The notes under the pieces: model-generated
Seen by the model: the letters and a program-made list of their open reading frames with translations, nothing else
Databases searched by the model: none
What the model was told of the DNA's origin: nothing
DNA from: Aphrophora alni
Taxonomy: Eukaryota; Arthropoda; Insecta; Hemiptera; Aphrophoridae
Reading direction: 5' to 3'
Assembly (NCBI GenBank): GCA_963513935.1
Contig: OY740765.1
Location: forward strand, 151,801,830 to 151,865,829
DNA: 64,000 bases
Program-made: the position numbers and the translations under genes
Shown here: positions 1-13,997 of the stretch, one piece after another
Layout: each line of letters begins with the position of its first letter
Numbering within the stretch: the stretch's first letter is position 1

Positions 1-29
1 TTAATGTTGATGAACATGACACATTTATT

Positions 30-175
30 TCTGTATATCCGAGATATTGGTTTTAAAAAAACAATTCTTGGCAAGTTGCAAGAACGCACAATTTCTGTTC
101 CAGCACTAAGCAGTCAACTTTTTCAAGGTCACTGGTAAGTACTGGATGATCAAGGAAAGCTCTTGTGTGTTCTAG
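30..175 (+). repeat. Dispersed repeat family E, copy 1
   Basis: The block TATCCGAGATAT followed about 100 bases later by TAAGTAC and GGATGATCAAGGAAAGCTCT recurs at 40665-40785 with the same order and strand. The last ~32 bases (about 142-172) are nearly identical between copies. No coding potential is seen. The GGATG end resembles transposon termini, but no inverted partner was found. Confidence 0.5.
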
Positions 176-180
176 TACAT

Positions 181-1180
181 TACCAAGAATTATTATTATT
201 TTTTTTATTTATTTTTTATATATAATGTTACCGATATGACGGTTATTCTTCAGTGTACAACAAAAATTTAAAAACTATCGCCTTGTGCAGAGTTAAATGG
301 GCTTAGCATTTTGTATGTGTAAACAGTTAATAAGATCAACGGTATTCGAGATGTTTGGCGTTTTAAATTAATACTATTTTAAAACTGTTAAATGAAAAAG
401 TATAATACTTTGTTTTACTGAAAACTACAGTATAAATTTAGCATTAATATCTCAATTCGTCTTTTAGTTTTATCTTGTTTTTTGAGAAATACAAACAAGA
501 AACTCAAAGCTGTTTTTGACAACTATTTATAAGAACTTTGTCTTTATTTTATTTTTTGTGTACAAACTCATCTCCGACAAACAATCTGATCATGAAACAT
601 CCTGTATATGTGAAAAATAGTGAAAGGTTTAACTATTTGTCAATATATTTTTTGAGAACTACGGAATTAAATGCGTCCCTTTACCCAACTCAGGATTATT
701 TCCACTGACTGAGCGGGTTCTGAACCGTACAGTTTATTGCATTTGGTCGCACTGCAGCTGACGATAAGCCACGCCCACTGTATAGTATGTACTCCAACAT
801 GAATCGTACTGGAGTCTATTTATCTAATTGAAAAATATTATTAGAATTTTATTTAATAGTTTCGAAGTATCAACACAAATTGTTTGAGTTGAATGTTTTA
901 TTTTCATATAGGCCTTCAGAGAAAGTAAGGTAATATGTTGTGTGAGGAAATATTCCTTTAAAACCCTTGCGCAAAAAAGCTATCTTCGAAATTATGTGTA
1001 TTGTGCTGTGCCCAAACGAGTTTTTTCACATTTTGTATAAGATATTATAATCTTTGTTTTTCTATAATTCAAAATTGCATTTCCTATACATACTGGATGC
1101 TCATGAACAGAATAGAAAACTTTCGTTTTTTCCACTAATTTGAATGACTCTTTCTCATCTATAGAAGTCGTGTGTACAGT
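181..1180. other. No gene seen
   Basis: A+T-rich sequence with stops in all frames. The only islands of higher GC are around 690-800. An ACATCCTGTATA motif at about 596 resembles a transposon end. Confidence 0.5.
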
Positions 1181-1182
1181 CC

Positions 1183-1372
1183 CCAGGGTCTACACCTTTT
1201 TCATGTATTCTTGGGTTATATCCCAATCTTTCAGATTTCCTTTTTAATCTCTCTTGACCAACTCTTGTTCTTTTCCGACTCTATTAAAGTATTCGAGGGC
1301 AAGGAGGCTTTATTATATGTTCTTTTCTCATTTTTTTAAAAGATAATGATAACCGAAAGGTTATTCATCTTT
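1183..1372 (+). repeat. Family A dispersed repeat, copy 1
   Basis: Carries the core shared by the 12 family A copies: TTCTTGGGTTATATCCC, then CTCTCTTGACCAACTCTTGT, TTTTCCGACTC, GTATTCGAGGGC, a T-rich stretch, and AACCGAAAGGTTATTC near the 3' end. The plus strand is defined here as the strand that reads GACCAACTCTTGTTC. Confidence 0.7.
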
Positions 1373-3290
1373 ATTCAACAAGGAACAAAATTTGTAAGAC
1401 TCTTTAATTATGATCAAATTTCAAATACGATATTGTTCATCGTAAAATAGTACCAAATGAGCTTTAAATAACAAAATATATTTGGTAAAACCGAACTGAA
1501 ATGAAAGGTGTGATATCAGATCTCTGTTTTAATTTTTTTTCTTTTTCTGAAAGCTAGTCATTTTGAGTTGGCTTACATTTTTTCCCCATCTCTGTTCAAT
1601 AAGACCTTTGTAATGATGTATCACACAATCAACCTGCTTTTAAATATATAACAGTATTTGACCTCCAAGAGCTTCTTCTCTACTCAGAAGTGACATAGAA
1701 AAGTTATAGTCTTTCTTAAATTTTAGTTTTTTTACAATTAATACAAAGAATATAAATATAAGACAAACGTTTATGTAAATCTTAGTACAATATATATTTT
1801 TTTCTCTGTAACGTATAACAATTGTTTTGTCTGGTATGTTGGCAACGATGCTTAAACTTTATCCCGGAACTATAAGTTTTGAGATCCTCCAATATAAAAG
1901 GTTTTTGAGAATGATATTTTTCTGCCGTCTATTTGTCTAGTATTTGTAGTCTGTCTGAAATGTCGAAACGAGTTAACCAATTTTCATTAAATTTATTGTT
2001 TCATAACTCAAAATTTGGGTGTCGTCCTGCTATAAGACAAAAGATAAAATTCCGATTTTATCAAATGCGGATCGTATTTTGATAAACTCTAGCCCTTAAG
2101 TACCTAAAATAAACGTGTTAGTGGCATTCTGTCCAAACGGTTAGTGAGTTACAGGATAAAAAAAAAATCTGTCCTAAAGCTTTTACAAAAAACGTAATTT
2201 CTAAAAAACCAGCTCTATAGATATCATTAAAATTTTGTTGTAATGTAATTACCCAAACTAATTGTATTACTTTTTTGAATTTTTTTCTGTACCTATCGAG
2301 CTCTTTAAAATTATTTACCTCCCTGTTGTTTAAAATATTTAAGTTGATTCCTAAGCTTCCCCAAGAAAGGTAAATAAATTATTATACCGAAAAAGTAGTC
2401 TGCACCCAAATTGATATTCTCAAACTTCTGATTTTAATTTCACTCATATACAAAACAAAAGAGTAGAGGAACTGAAACTTTACGGCCACAATGTACGGTC
2501 TATCAACATCGGTAAGAAATGACGTTTTCAATGGAGACATAAGTTTAAATCGGTTGACTAGTTTCCGAAATTATATCTTACAAAATCACAAATTCTCTTT
2601 CTATGAGCAAAGCAAGGTCATATTTTATCCTCAACATTTGACATTTAATCTGCACGTTTGATACACGGTTATCACACAAGTTGGAATTAGGTTATTTGGA
2701 AGTAAGTCGGACGATAGATGAATAAAGTTCTTACGATTCAAAACAGTTACAGTATGTCTCCGGGTCGTCCAAAAAACAAAACAAAAAAACACTCCGAAGT
2801 ATTAATAATGGTGTGAACTTAGCATAATGAGTTTCTGAACGATCCCTTAAACTTCGAACTGATTCGTTTATGTAACAACGAATGTGCAATATTCCGGTTA
2901 CAAACATCTAAAATGTTAAACTACAACGTATCTGTCAACATTAAAATTCATCTTCGTTGCTTAATTGTAACGTGGCAGATGTTCTGAAATCGGAACGTCT
3001 GAAGTAATTAAATTACATTTGAGACAGGCTGGCAACATTCTGTGCTGAAAACAACATAACTCTATGACACCATAATATCGAAGTACAATATAAATATATG
3101 TTAGAATTAAACCCCTTCAGCTTTGTCTTACTGGCAACGCTGTTAATACTTATATCTATATAACATATCATTGTTTTAACACGAATATTACTTTACGTGG
3201 TTTAATAAATAGTTTTTTGTAAACTCACTGTACTAACTGCCTAGAGGGAGGTATGATACGAAATAATATTTATACAGGGTGAGTTTTAAG
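1373..3290. other. No gene seen; one family K repeat inside
   Basis: At 1930-2100 the stretch CATAACTCAAAATTTGGGTG with flanking GTCTGTCTG and TTTTGATAAA resembles 56645-56760 (family K). The rest is A+T-rich and stop-rich, with no splice or promoter signal I can defend. Confidence 0.45.
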
Positions 3291-3295
3291 TCCCT

Positions 3296-3345
3296 TCGAG
3301 GGCTAGCAGTCTTTATTTTGTTCTTTTCTTCATAAAGTAACAGTA
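3296..3345 (+). repeat. Family A, short 3' part, copy 2
   Basis: TCGAGGGCTAGCAGTCTTTA followed by TTTGTTCTTTTCTT matches the middle of family A. The CTCTTGACCAACTC part is missing. An ATACAGGGTGAGTTTTAAG motif sits just upstream at 3275. Confidence 0.4.
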
Positions 3346-3690
3346 AATACCACTACTGTACACTTGAACAAAGCGGTATTCTCAATGAGGTATAATAGAA
3401 GTATGCTTTACGGATGACTTGCTCTTTGGATTGTAATTGTAACTGTATACCCACCAAATGTGAAACTCTGCTGACCGATTCCGTGGCTGACCACTCTAAT
3501 GTTTTGAAACGTAAATCACCCGACTATTGTTTATATAATTCACACTAATATACAATTTACATTAACTTTATACCAAGTTTTGTAATAAATTTGAGGGAAC
3601 AAATCAGTGTAATAAATGTTTTTAAAATATTGCACAAACTTTCTTAAACACCCATTCACAATCAAAACACTATCCAAACCAACTCTAAAG

Positions 3691-4292
3691 GCCTTCGCAG
3701 ACAGACGCGATACAGGACTCGGGACAAACCGAGCGATACTGAACTCGGGAAAATATCGCCTGTTTACCGAACTGTACGTTTTACATGCGCTGCACTCGGA
3801 CGTTCGGGTTTCAGTAAAATAACAATATCACTTCATTAAAAACTATATAACGTTATTTTATATGAATTTAATATTTTTATTGTTGTCATGCGTGACTTAA
3901 CAAATTTTTTTCACGAAATTGTCTAATATTTTGAGAAGGGATTTTATATATACTTACTGAGGCTTATCATGTTCGTCCTCGTCCATAGCGAGCGACAAAA
4001 TCAATGCTTCTTCTTCTAAATGCTGATTCGTATTTAAAAAAAGTAAACTAAATAATCAAACTACACTACATTCATAACTTTGGATGAGGTAAAAAAAGGT
4101 GTAAAATACTGACTCCCGCCTCGATTTCCGAGCGGTCTACCGACTAGATTCTGTAGACCGAATTGCCGACGCGATCTACCGAATGCGATAATATCGTATC
4201 CCTCGGTATATCGCTGCTGTGTGAACGTTTTCATTTACCACTATGCAATAACCTATCGTGCCGAATCCTGTATCGCGTCTGTCTGTGAAAGT
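3691..4292. mobile_element. CpG-rich MITE-like element with terminal inverted repeats
   Basis: The 25-base arm at 3698-3722 (CAGACAGACGCGATACAGGA then CTCGG) is the reverse complement of 4261-4285 with one mismatch. Subterminal DNA on both sides is rich in CpG and in short motifs such as CGATA, CCGA and TATCGC, with an A+T-rich core between. Length (~600 bp), no coding capacity and inverted ends fit a non-autonomous DNA transposon; superfamily not assigned. The 68-codon frame at 3616-3822 overlaps the left end and is not a gene. Confidence 0.65.
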
Positions 4293-5939
4293 TGCCAATA
4301 CTGTCAGTTCGGTATTTGCCAGTAAAGAAATACGCGGGCCTTGATTGTATAGATAATTTTAAATATATATTTAAATACGGTTTGAAATTGCATTACCCTA
4401 ATGTAATATCATAAATTTATCTGAAATACAATTTAATATGAATTCAAGTTTAGACTGCAGGCAAGGTTCGTTTGCTGTTTGGAAATTATTCGTTAAGGGT
4501 AATTTTCTATTATTTTAAATTTTAAATTATTATTCACGTTACATCAAAATTTTAAAGAAATCTATAGTCAATTTTGAGAAATTATGTCAGCTTCATTAGT
4601 TGTTATCTTTACCTATAACTAACGAAAGTGGTATTTTTGGATAGATGTCTACCAGTATTTAGGGGCTACATTTGAGTACAATCTGATCGAAATCGAAATA
4701 GCTAATTTTGATAAAATCAGAATTTTATATTTTTCCCTTATGGTAAGTACGACCAACACTAGACAGACATAATTTTCAAAATCACTTTTTTGAGGATCGC
4801 AAAACAAAAATCGTCACCTGTTTTTTTACACATAACAACACTTTCTGTGTACTTATGTATTGTGAAACTTTTAACACATATTTTCTTATGATCTGATTTT
4901 ACAATGAACACAATTTATACGTTTAAATACAAAACCTTAGTATAACCCCTGTCACGAAGCTGTATATTACAAAAGACGTGTTATCCTTTGATGACAATTT
5001 CCTATGAGAATATTTTATAGTTATTTCCTGGATATAAAAACAAAGTGGCTCTTTTGTTTTGCTGCCTTTTGACGCGTTACATCAAGGACTTATATATCCT
5101 TTGTATTTACACCTTTTTATATCAAATCGTTTGTAAGAAACAATGAAAATTGTAAACTTTTTATGGTAGTTCTGTGATCCGTAGACTTAGCTGTTAAACG
5201 AAAATAAGTTATAGTTTAAATAGAAAATATTAAAGTTTTAAACGGTTAAAGCACTAGTAGGTACATCATAATGTTTTGTGAGTTCTTGACAATTTACCAA
5301 TTTTTATCGTTTTAGGGTTTTTTGACGATAACTTGATTAATTTTCAATGTACAGAAAAATTAAAAAGCCCATTTTGTTTGTCATTGAAAATTATAAATAT
5401 TTGTCTTATAAAGTTTTCGTAAAATTTACGGTTTCCGAGATATTTGACTTCAAAAAAATTCAACAGTCGCCATTTTCAATATTTTGGTTCATACCGGTAT
5501 GTTTTTAAGAAACATTTCAAGTTTTTTAATTTGAATTTTTAATACGCGATTATACTTAATATTTTGGAGGGTGCGTTGTATTGCTAGTTGGAACATCTAC
5601 GTCCATGCCTTGGAACCACCCGGGAACTGGTTTTGAGTGGCTGCAGTTTTAAAACGAAAAAAAAAAAGAAAACCTTTAGATCTGGTTAGAAACGATTGAT
5701 ACAGTAACAGATTGGTAACAGTTCTAGTGTCACAAACTTACAAACGAAAATATAAAATGATGAAACACCACCCTTCGCTAGGTAACTTATATTGCAATTC
5801 AAATTTTAAAAGGTATTATAGTACTCTGTAAGAATTGTTAATTCGCTAAATTAAAATTTGAAATGTGACATGAAATTGTGAAAAATGGGTAATAATGATT
5901 ATTTGTTAAAATAACTTTTAAAGCAATGTATTTGACTTG
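4293..5939. other. No gene seen
   Basis: A+T-rich, with long T runs and phrases such as GCCATTTTCAATATTTT (5472) that recur loosely elsewhere in the window and suggest very old repeats. No open frame worth reporting. Confidence 0.45.
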
Positions 5940-6290
5940 GGGGTTTCTATTTTTATATCGCTACAGCCTGAAATCGGGCTCTGGCTCCTATCCTGCTATT
6001 CCAAATATCTCTACAGTAGATGACTTCCTTGTACTCCCATCTCTGTCGTAACCGTAGGAACAGCATTCTCTCATCTCTTTCTTCGGCAGCCTTTGGGTTT
6101 TTCCATACATACGATCTCTTTTTGGTATTCTTTTGCCCATTCTCCCGGTGAACAACCCACTGCAACCTTCTCAGTTGTACGAATCTACCGTTTGTTCTTT
6201 GAAGGGATAGTATTCTTCTCTCACCATTTCTATTTAGGGGATCTAATGTACTTCCTTCCGAATATATTCAGGCTCTTTATGTTAATATTA
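5940..6290 (-). mobile_element. LINE reverse transcriptase C-terminal fragment
   Basis: The minus-strand frame at 5953-6165 reads MQWVVHRENGQKNTKKRSY and continues with WKNPKAAEERDERM. Upstream in frame are LNIFGRKYIRSPK and FVQLRRLQW. This follows the LINE C-terminal pattern L..IFG...W.......RLRW.GHV.RM....PKK, then a basic Gly/Arg-Pro-rich tail ending in DR.EWR. Two stops sit in the KYIRSPK/KW region, so it is dead. There is no adjoining reverse transcriptase core; only the end of the ORF survives, as expected of a 5'-truncated copy. Confidence 0.6.
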
Positions 6291-6476
6291 CTACCAGAGC
6301 ACTGGATGAGTCGCATTTTAGTTTTGTATATGCGAATTTTATAAATGCGGATATGACCGTGCTATAGGATTTGTCTCCTTATCCTTTTCCTTAGTTATCA
6401 TCATTTTACGGTATGCAAAACACACCACTGTTCTATAGAGTCATCTATGAACGAGGTTTGGTTGGGATTAGTATAA

Positions 6477-6522
6477 CCAATGACTACATAAATACTATAA
6501 CTAGTATTTATGTAGTCATTGG
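6477..6522. repeat. Perfect 21-bp hairpin, 4-base loop
   Basis: Arm 6477-6497 begins CCAATGACTACATAAATACT and arm 6502-6522 is its exact reverse complement, with loop TAAC. Flanking TATAA on the left and TATAAC on the right are not part of the perfect stem. Confidence 0.9.
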
Positions 6523-6739
6523 TATAACTTATCATTTTAGTTTTGAGACTTCATCACTACAAAATTGAAGAAATCTTACTTGGCTTTTTAAATTACCAAG
6601 TAATATACTGAATAAGGTTTAAAATTACAGATTGCGCGCAAAATGCCTGATTGAAATTTTAAAATCTTTATGTCGTCCTCCATTATCAGCAGGGAATATG
6701 ATAATTTCCCCCCGCGTTTTTTGTAATATTCTCTTCTAT

Positions 6740-7080
6740 ATTTAAAGCTATATTTTGAGGAAGCACACTACAAAACTAAAAAACCTTCTGAGGGCAGTTA
6801 GGAAATATACGTCCCCGTATACCAGAGTACCTTACTTTTACATTTTACCAAATCTACCTGTTTTCTTGATATACCTCAACAGATCCGCTAAGGTCACACT
6901 TACAACTTCTCTACAATCAAAATGTCCAATCCTACCACTTCATATCCTACTATAATGTATCCTTCACTGGATTCAACAAAACTTCTTCTTCTTTTTCTTT
7001 AGTTCCCATCAGCACAATAGATGTCAATGTAAAACGCCTATTCAAATCACAATGGCCTGTAAGTAAAATACCATCATTTT
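6740..7080 (-). mobile_element. LINE (RNase H type) C-terminal fragment
   Basis: In one minus frame from about 7079 it reads NDGILLTGHCDLNRRFTL then TSIVLMGTKEKEEE. This matches the L.G.LTGHC.L.RHL..IG segment that follows the RNase H domain of many insect LINEs, just before the C..C...ETAEHLL..C knuckle. The knuckle cysteines are not visible and stops follow. It points opposite to the LINE starting at 7235. Confidence 0.6.
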
Positions 7081-7234
7081 CAACTTGTTTCTGTTCTTCC
7101 CCCCCCCCCTCCATTCAATATTTTTATCCTTTTCTTTGTTTTATCTGCCTGACGGCTATCTTTCACAAACTCGTTAATTATTTTATAAATAGTTAAATAA
7201 ACACGTCTGCATATTAGGTGTCGTAGTGTAACAT

Positions 7235-8553
7235 AAGGATTTTATAAATAATGAAAATGGTTACCCGTGGAGTGTCTCAGGGTTCCGTATTAGGACCTCT
7301 ACTTTTTAGTATATACATTGATGATATAAGTACTGGACAAAATGTTTCAAATTTCACATGTATGCTGCCGAATTGCAGATATACATTTTAAAGTAGGCAA
7401 TAACAATGTGCAGTGGAACACATGATATTAAAAATATTTGTTTGTGAGCTGAAGAGCATATTCTTAGACTGAACAAATAAAAAACGCAGCCTATTATTAT
7501 GGGATACTACTGACGTTTGATTTGTACACTTTTCCTAAACCTAGCATCGACGGTGATTTGTTGGATACTGCAGGAGCGTTAGGAATCTGAGACTGGTAAT
7601 TAATAATAGATTGAACTCGACTGAATATCTAACACAAACATGTAATAAAGTATTTGCAGGGTCGACTTTTGAAAAAAAAAATAATAATAAAAAATTAACA
7701 ATTAATAATAGGGTGCTCCTCGTTAAGTCTTTAATTATGCCTTACTTTACATATTGTGACACTGTACTCAGTGATATGACTGTTGAATTTGTCAATAAAA
7801 TCCAACGAGCGAAGAATTACTTTATAAGGTGGTTTTTTATTTAAAATGTGATGCTCATGTTAGTCCTTATTATAAGCAACTGCATCTCTTAAAACTAGAT
7901 TATTTAAGATCCTATCACATTTAATTACTTTACTTGCAATTATTCGAACTGGAGTACCATTTTATCTGGCTACTAAAAAATTTCGTTTTGCTCAGATATA
8001 AGTATTAAGAGTACAAAAACGTGTGATGAGTGAATGGGATGTGAATGATTTAATTTGTTATGTAAACTATGTTTACTTTGATTTGCTCATTTAAAAAATA
8101 TTATTTTAACTATTCTACTTTTTAAATTTTTATTGCAATTTTGTAGTTTATATTTTAATTTATGATTGTAATTTGTAAGCATTCATGGAATTAATGTTAA
8201 GGAATTGTGATTCAGTTTTCATGATTTTTGTTGATTTAATTTGCATTTGTTTATATTTGGTTATATTAATTGTTTAATTTTCATGAATGTTAATATTCAT
8301 GGAAGGAATACGAATTGTTTATTATCATTGCAGCTTTATTTTTTACTATTTTGTCGTAATATAATTGTATTTATAATTTAATTATATGAATTGTATTAAA
8401 TTTTATTTTATTACTTTTCATCATATTGTTATGTAATTTGACTAATGTATTTAATTTGTTTTATACTGTTTTAATTTTGTTGCTTTGGGTTGGGTGGTAT
8501 AGAGGACTTTACAGTCTTAACTCCGGCCCAATAAATAAAGGGAAATCAATCAA
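7235..8553 (+). mobile_element. 5'-truncated CR1/Jockey-like LINE with 3' UTR
   Basis: From 7250 the plus strand reads MKMVTRGVSQGSVLGPLLFS then IYIDDIS, the reverse transcriptase GVPQGSVLGPLLF motif. A later frame (7611-7844) holds NSTEYLTQTCNKVFAGS and VLLVKSLIMPYFTYCDTVLS then NKIQRAKN, the post-palm IP.FDYCD..Y / LQRAQN region. After frameshifts LKCDAHVSPYYKQLHLLKL is still legible. The 3' end TTAACTCCGGCCCAATAAAT plus AAAGGG and three AATC units is a LINE-style tail with a poly(A)-signal-like AATAAA. The FADD box is not visible and the 5' two-thirds are missing. Non-functional. Confidence 0.8.
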
Positions 8554-9640
<1,087 letters not shown>

Positions 9641-10504
9641 TTGCTCGTAACTACCAGTAGAAGTTTAAGACCTACAAAAGGAGTTGGTAATCTGACCTTG
9701 ACCAACACATCCAACTTCTCATTAGCACCAGTCCGTATAGTGCTGTTCATATCAGGTTGACCTCTTTAATTTGTGCTAGTTAGCCAACGTATCTTTTCAC
9801 TCAACAATTAACAAAGACGACTACAAAGCCGAGAATAACTGAACTTTAACCTTACATAAGGAGAGCACTTTCTACAAACATTCACACTGAAGAATGTCAT
9901 ACGTCTCCGATACATAGGCTATATACTTAGTGGGTATGATCTTCAGAGATCCAGTTCCACAACGATTGGCTGGAAAAGCAAGTATCACCCACCTTAGCTC
10001 CATCCAGTGTCTAACAATATTGGGGTTCTCTCTGCGCACACCGTATTATTTTGTGTATATTTACAACAATTCTCATAGCGAATGAGCAAAAACGTCTGCG
10101 TATTGCCAGATTTGATAGTGTTTGACAATAGTTTATGTTTACCGGCACTTAAAAAAAAACAATTATTTCTATTTTGTTCATTATTATAAATCATAAGAAA
10201 CTGTTGTTTATCGCCTCAAGTAAAAAAAAAAAAAAAAACTCGGAAATCACAAAGGAAGGATAAATTTAGGAATGAATTATTGATTTCAGAATAACTTGTT
10301 TTCTTTTAGCGTTCCACACGCGAGGTACATTTCGTGTTGTAATGTTGGTAGTAGCGTGATTGGTGGTTTAAAGAATTCAGTAAACATGCTCAGTCGAGAA
10401 ATAATTCAATTTACATCCAATATTTAGTACTTAGCTGGAAGAAATTGCGTCCCTAGTCCTTGAGGGAAAACTGCCTTAGCAATTAATAAAAATCAAAAAT
10501 TAAC
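9641..10504. other. No gene seen; slightly GC-richer 9650-10040
   Basis: The first 400 bases are richer in C and G than the surroundings but have stops in all six frames and no recognisable protein motif. A run of 17 A is at 10222-10238. Confidence 0.4.
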
Positions 10505-10545
10505 ATTAAAAAATAAGAAGAAATGATTTCTTCTTATTTTTTAAT
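10505..10545. repeat. Perfect 20-bp palindrome, 1-base centre
   Basis: ATTAAAAAATAAGAAGAAAT at 10505-10524 is followed by G and then its exact reverse complement at 10526-10545. Confidence 0.9.
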
Positions 10546-11602
10546 CCGTCATAATATAATTACAAGTTCTTCTCCGTTATTTTAGAACTGATGGTTAACA
10601 ATTTCATTTTATTTATTGACATTTGTTTCATCTCAGAAAAGCAAAATGTAAGTACCCAGAACCACACATGATCCATATATCCGATTTGAACATTTTTAAG
10701 TCTCCCCACTCCCGAAAGGGCCTAGAAATAGGACTTATTCATATCTCAGAAGATTTCTACAACGACTATGAAGTCAGATGAGGAGATGCAATTTACTTTG
10801 GCCGTAATTTTGGTTTGAAATGATGCGAATTTTTTTGTTTTGTCTACAAAGAGCATTGTAATGAAGTATCAGGTGACTATACATCCTATTTGAAACCCTA
10901 TTCATATAAATGCAATTTCATTATAAATTCTCTTAATATAATCAATTTAACAGCCGTTATTGTAGTTATGGGTGTCCAAAAGAAATTCTTTACTTAATTT
11001 TTCTTGTCTCATTAAAGTTAAAGAAGTTGTAGAAGTTGCTTTTCAACAACGCTTTATTTAAGAGAGTAAGAAACAAAATATATTTCACCTTGAAAGACAC
11101 ACTTTGACAAATGTTGTAATTATAAAACCAATAGAGCCACCTCATCTACGCTGAAGACTAAGTTCATTAAACGTGTTAACATTGCTCGTCCCATCTTTAA
11201 TTATAAAACTCAATATTGCACAATAAAATAACTACTGCCCTCATTCTACACAAAACTAGTTAAGCCCTTTGGCATTTTCCTCCTTTATAAAAGCCATTTC
11301 TTCATTAATTCCATTAAAATCCAACGTGGGCTTATGAAAAATGGAAAGGTCTGATATGACGACATGTGTCAAGTAATTTAATTATCTTGGCTTTTTTTTA
11401 GTTTTATCACAATTAATTTTTTTATATATATATTTTTTGTAGCTATAGTATTATGGACGATGTCAGATTTATTTTAATTTAACAAATAAACTATTTATAA
11501 ATAAATATAAAGCTTGACTTGTAGTATGATTTATAATTAGAATACAATGTATTGTCTAAAACGTGTTTCAACGACAATGTCGCCTGTGTCACGCCCCGTA
11601 TT
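10546..11602. other. No gene seen
   Basis: A+T-rich and stop-rich, with no protein motif or convincing repeat copy. Confidence 0.45.
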
Positions 11603-11901
<299 letters not shown>

Positions 11902-13020
11902 GGGGGCGTGGCCTAAATTTTTTTACATTTTTCTAAATAGTAAGGCTTTAACAAATATCCTACGTCATTCTAAGTAATCAAAGTAATTAGATACAATATG
12001 ATTAAACTGATATTTATATAAGTTATACAATTTTATTTTACATCAATATACAGTTTGTATATATTAAAGATGACCACATTGTAGATGAAACGCGTTTGAG
12101 TTAAAAAACGTATTTATTTTTGAGAAATCGTGTTAAGGTTTTAAAAAATTTAATCACATTATAAAAATTAAGCAACTTAATTTCATAAGATGATTGTACA
12201 TACAAAAATAAAGATAAAAGCTCTTAATTTTATGCCTGAAAACGTTTTTTTTCCGTCTGTCGTTCTGGTTTTTTATTTATTTATTTTTTTTATTATTATT
12301 TTTTTTTTCATTTTAATAAGTTCAAAAATTTAAACGATATTGAGTCCAGATTTGTTATATAGCTTTTGTTAGGTAAACTTGTATCACAGTGCCAAAAAGC
12401 AACAGTTTGTTTCGTGCAATTTCAACATGGTGGCAACTTCAAATTTGTAATACCGAATATCTTGAAAGCGATTAACTTTTCAAGAGAGGCGATATAAACA
12501 GAAAACAAGATTGATGACAACATCGTAAAGTAGCATTTATTTAGCAAATATTAATAAAGAATAACATTTATCATAAGGTTTGGCCTGTCAACAAACAAGG
12601 AATTATTTTTTTTTTTTTAACGATTATTCATCCTCACCCAATGAGGAGCAAAAAAATTTGGAACTTATTTAGTTAGGCTTCTCTTACCTCAGAAAAGATT
12701 AAAATTACAGTAAAGTTATGTCCATGAGATGAAATTTATTTTATCTTAATGAACTCCATTTCTCTCATTCACTGAAGTCCAAAACTGAAGAACGTGCACT
12801 CGTAGAAGCAGCTCTGAATCACAAAAAAGAATGTTTAGCTATCCTAATTAACAACATAGTTAAAGCTTGTGTTAGTGTATTTTCAGCCACCCTGTATCTA
12901 GGTTTTTATTATTCCTTAGTGGCAAAAAAACAACTCGTTAATCATCGCTTTGTTATGAAGGAACGTAAAATGAAGTCCTCAAATACTATAATGAAGCCAG
13001 AGTGTAAAGAAAACAAGAAT
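11902..13020. other. No gene seen
   Basis: A+T-rich. AACATGGTGGCAACTTC (12425) followed by ATATCTTGAAAGCG recalls old repeats elsewhere in the window. CCACCCTGTATC at 12887 looks like a transposon end with no partner nearby. Confidence 0.4.
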
Positions 13021-13125
13021 TGGCCGAGACAGACCCCGATAGAAAAAAAGTCGAAGAAAGAGATTTAACTCAAGATTACATGGGAAAAAGTGTAGACCCA
13101 GCTAGAGTACCTCGGGATTGCTAAG
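13021..13125 (-). repeat. Family A, copy 3 (5' part)
   Basis: Reads on the minus strand. GATTTAACTCAAGATTACAT, GTGTAGACCCAGCTAGAGTA and CTCGGGATTGC match the 5' third of the family. The CAACTCTTGTTC part is gone. Confidence 0.55.
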
Positions 13126-13855
13126 CTTCTGAGGGGTTTAGACTTTATACCGTAATGGATATTGGATAATGGTTTTTACATTATATAAATTTAGGAAGAT
13201 TAACACCCTGGAAGCTCTCCCGTAGGATTTTAATTCACGAATTATAATAAACTAAATTTAACCCATGACGGTTTATAATATATTCGACCTTCTATAACTG
13301 TATCCAAGATTCATTTTTACTTTTTAAACTATAACTGGGATAGCTAAGTATATTTTTGTGACAATGTGTATTATTTTGCACAGTTTATATCAAGCATGTT
13401 CTCTAATCGTCTTTTAATTATTATATAACAATTAAAATATTGAAACAGTTCAGAAGATTTAAAAATTTGGTACAAATATTAGTTTTCTAAATAGTATGGA
13501 CAAACTTCTTTGTCGGTAAAATAGGAATTACTCTGTCCTTATTACAGATTTTTTCTTCAGGTGATAACAGTTTTTCGTCACGTTATACAAAATTTTAACA
13601 CGTTTCAATTCTTTCATGTAGAATATGACGGATTATCCTTCATTTTAAGAATAAACCTGTTAGTTTGATAAATTTCAGTAAACGTTAAATTGAGAACAAT
13701 GGAAGCGTTAAAAATATTAATGCTGCTGTTTAGTAAGAGCGCATTGTAGGATATCGATGGCGTCCTCTCTGAATCACTACGGTATGACTAGTGGCGTGGG
13801 CAATAATTTATTATAGAGTGACAATACAATGATAGAATGACAAAAACCAAAAAGA

Positions 13856-13997
13856 TAATTTCTTGATAGTTGTCTACAACACTCAAGATTAGGTTATAAG
13901 CAATTTATTATTATTATTATTTTTTAAACCTGAAAAATTAAAAATAATGTTTCCTCTAACCTAATTTTAGTTGTTGTAGACAATTATCAAGAAATTA
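13856..13997. repeat. 41-bp inverted repeat with 60-bp loop
   Basis: The arm at 13856-13896 (starts TAATTTCTTGATAGTTGTCT) pairs with 13957-13997 with five mismatches; complementarity extends about six more bases outward. The loop is an (ATT)n-rich A+T stretch. It could be a very short foldback element or a hairpin transcript source; there is no coding. Confidence 0.75.
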
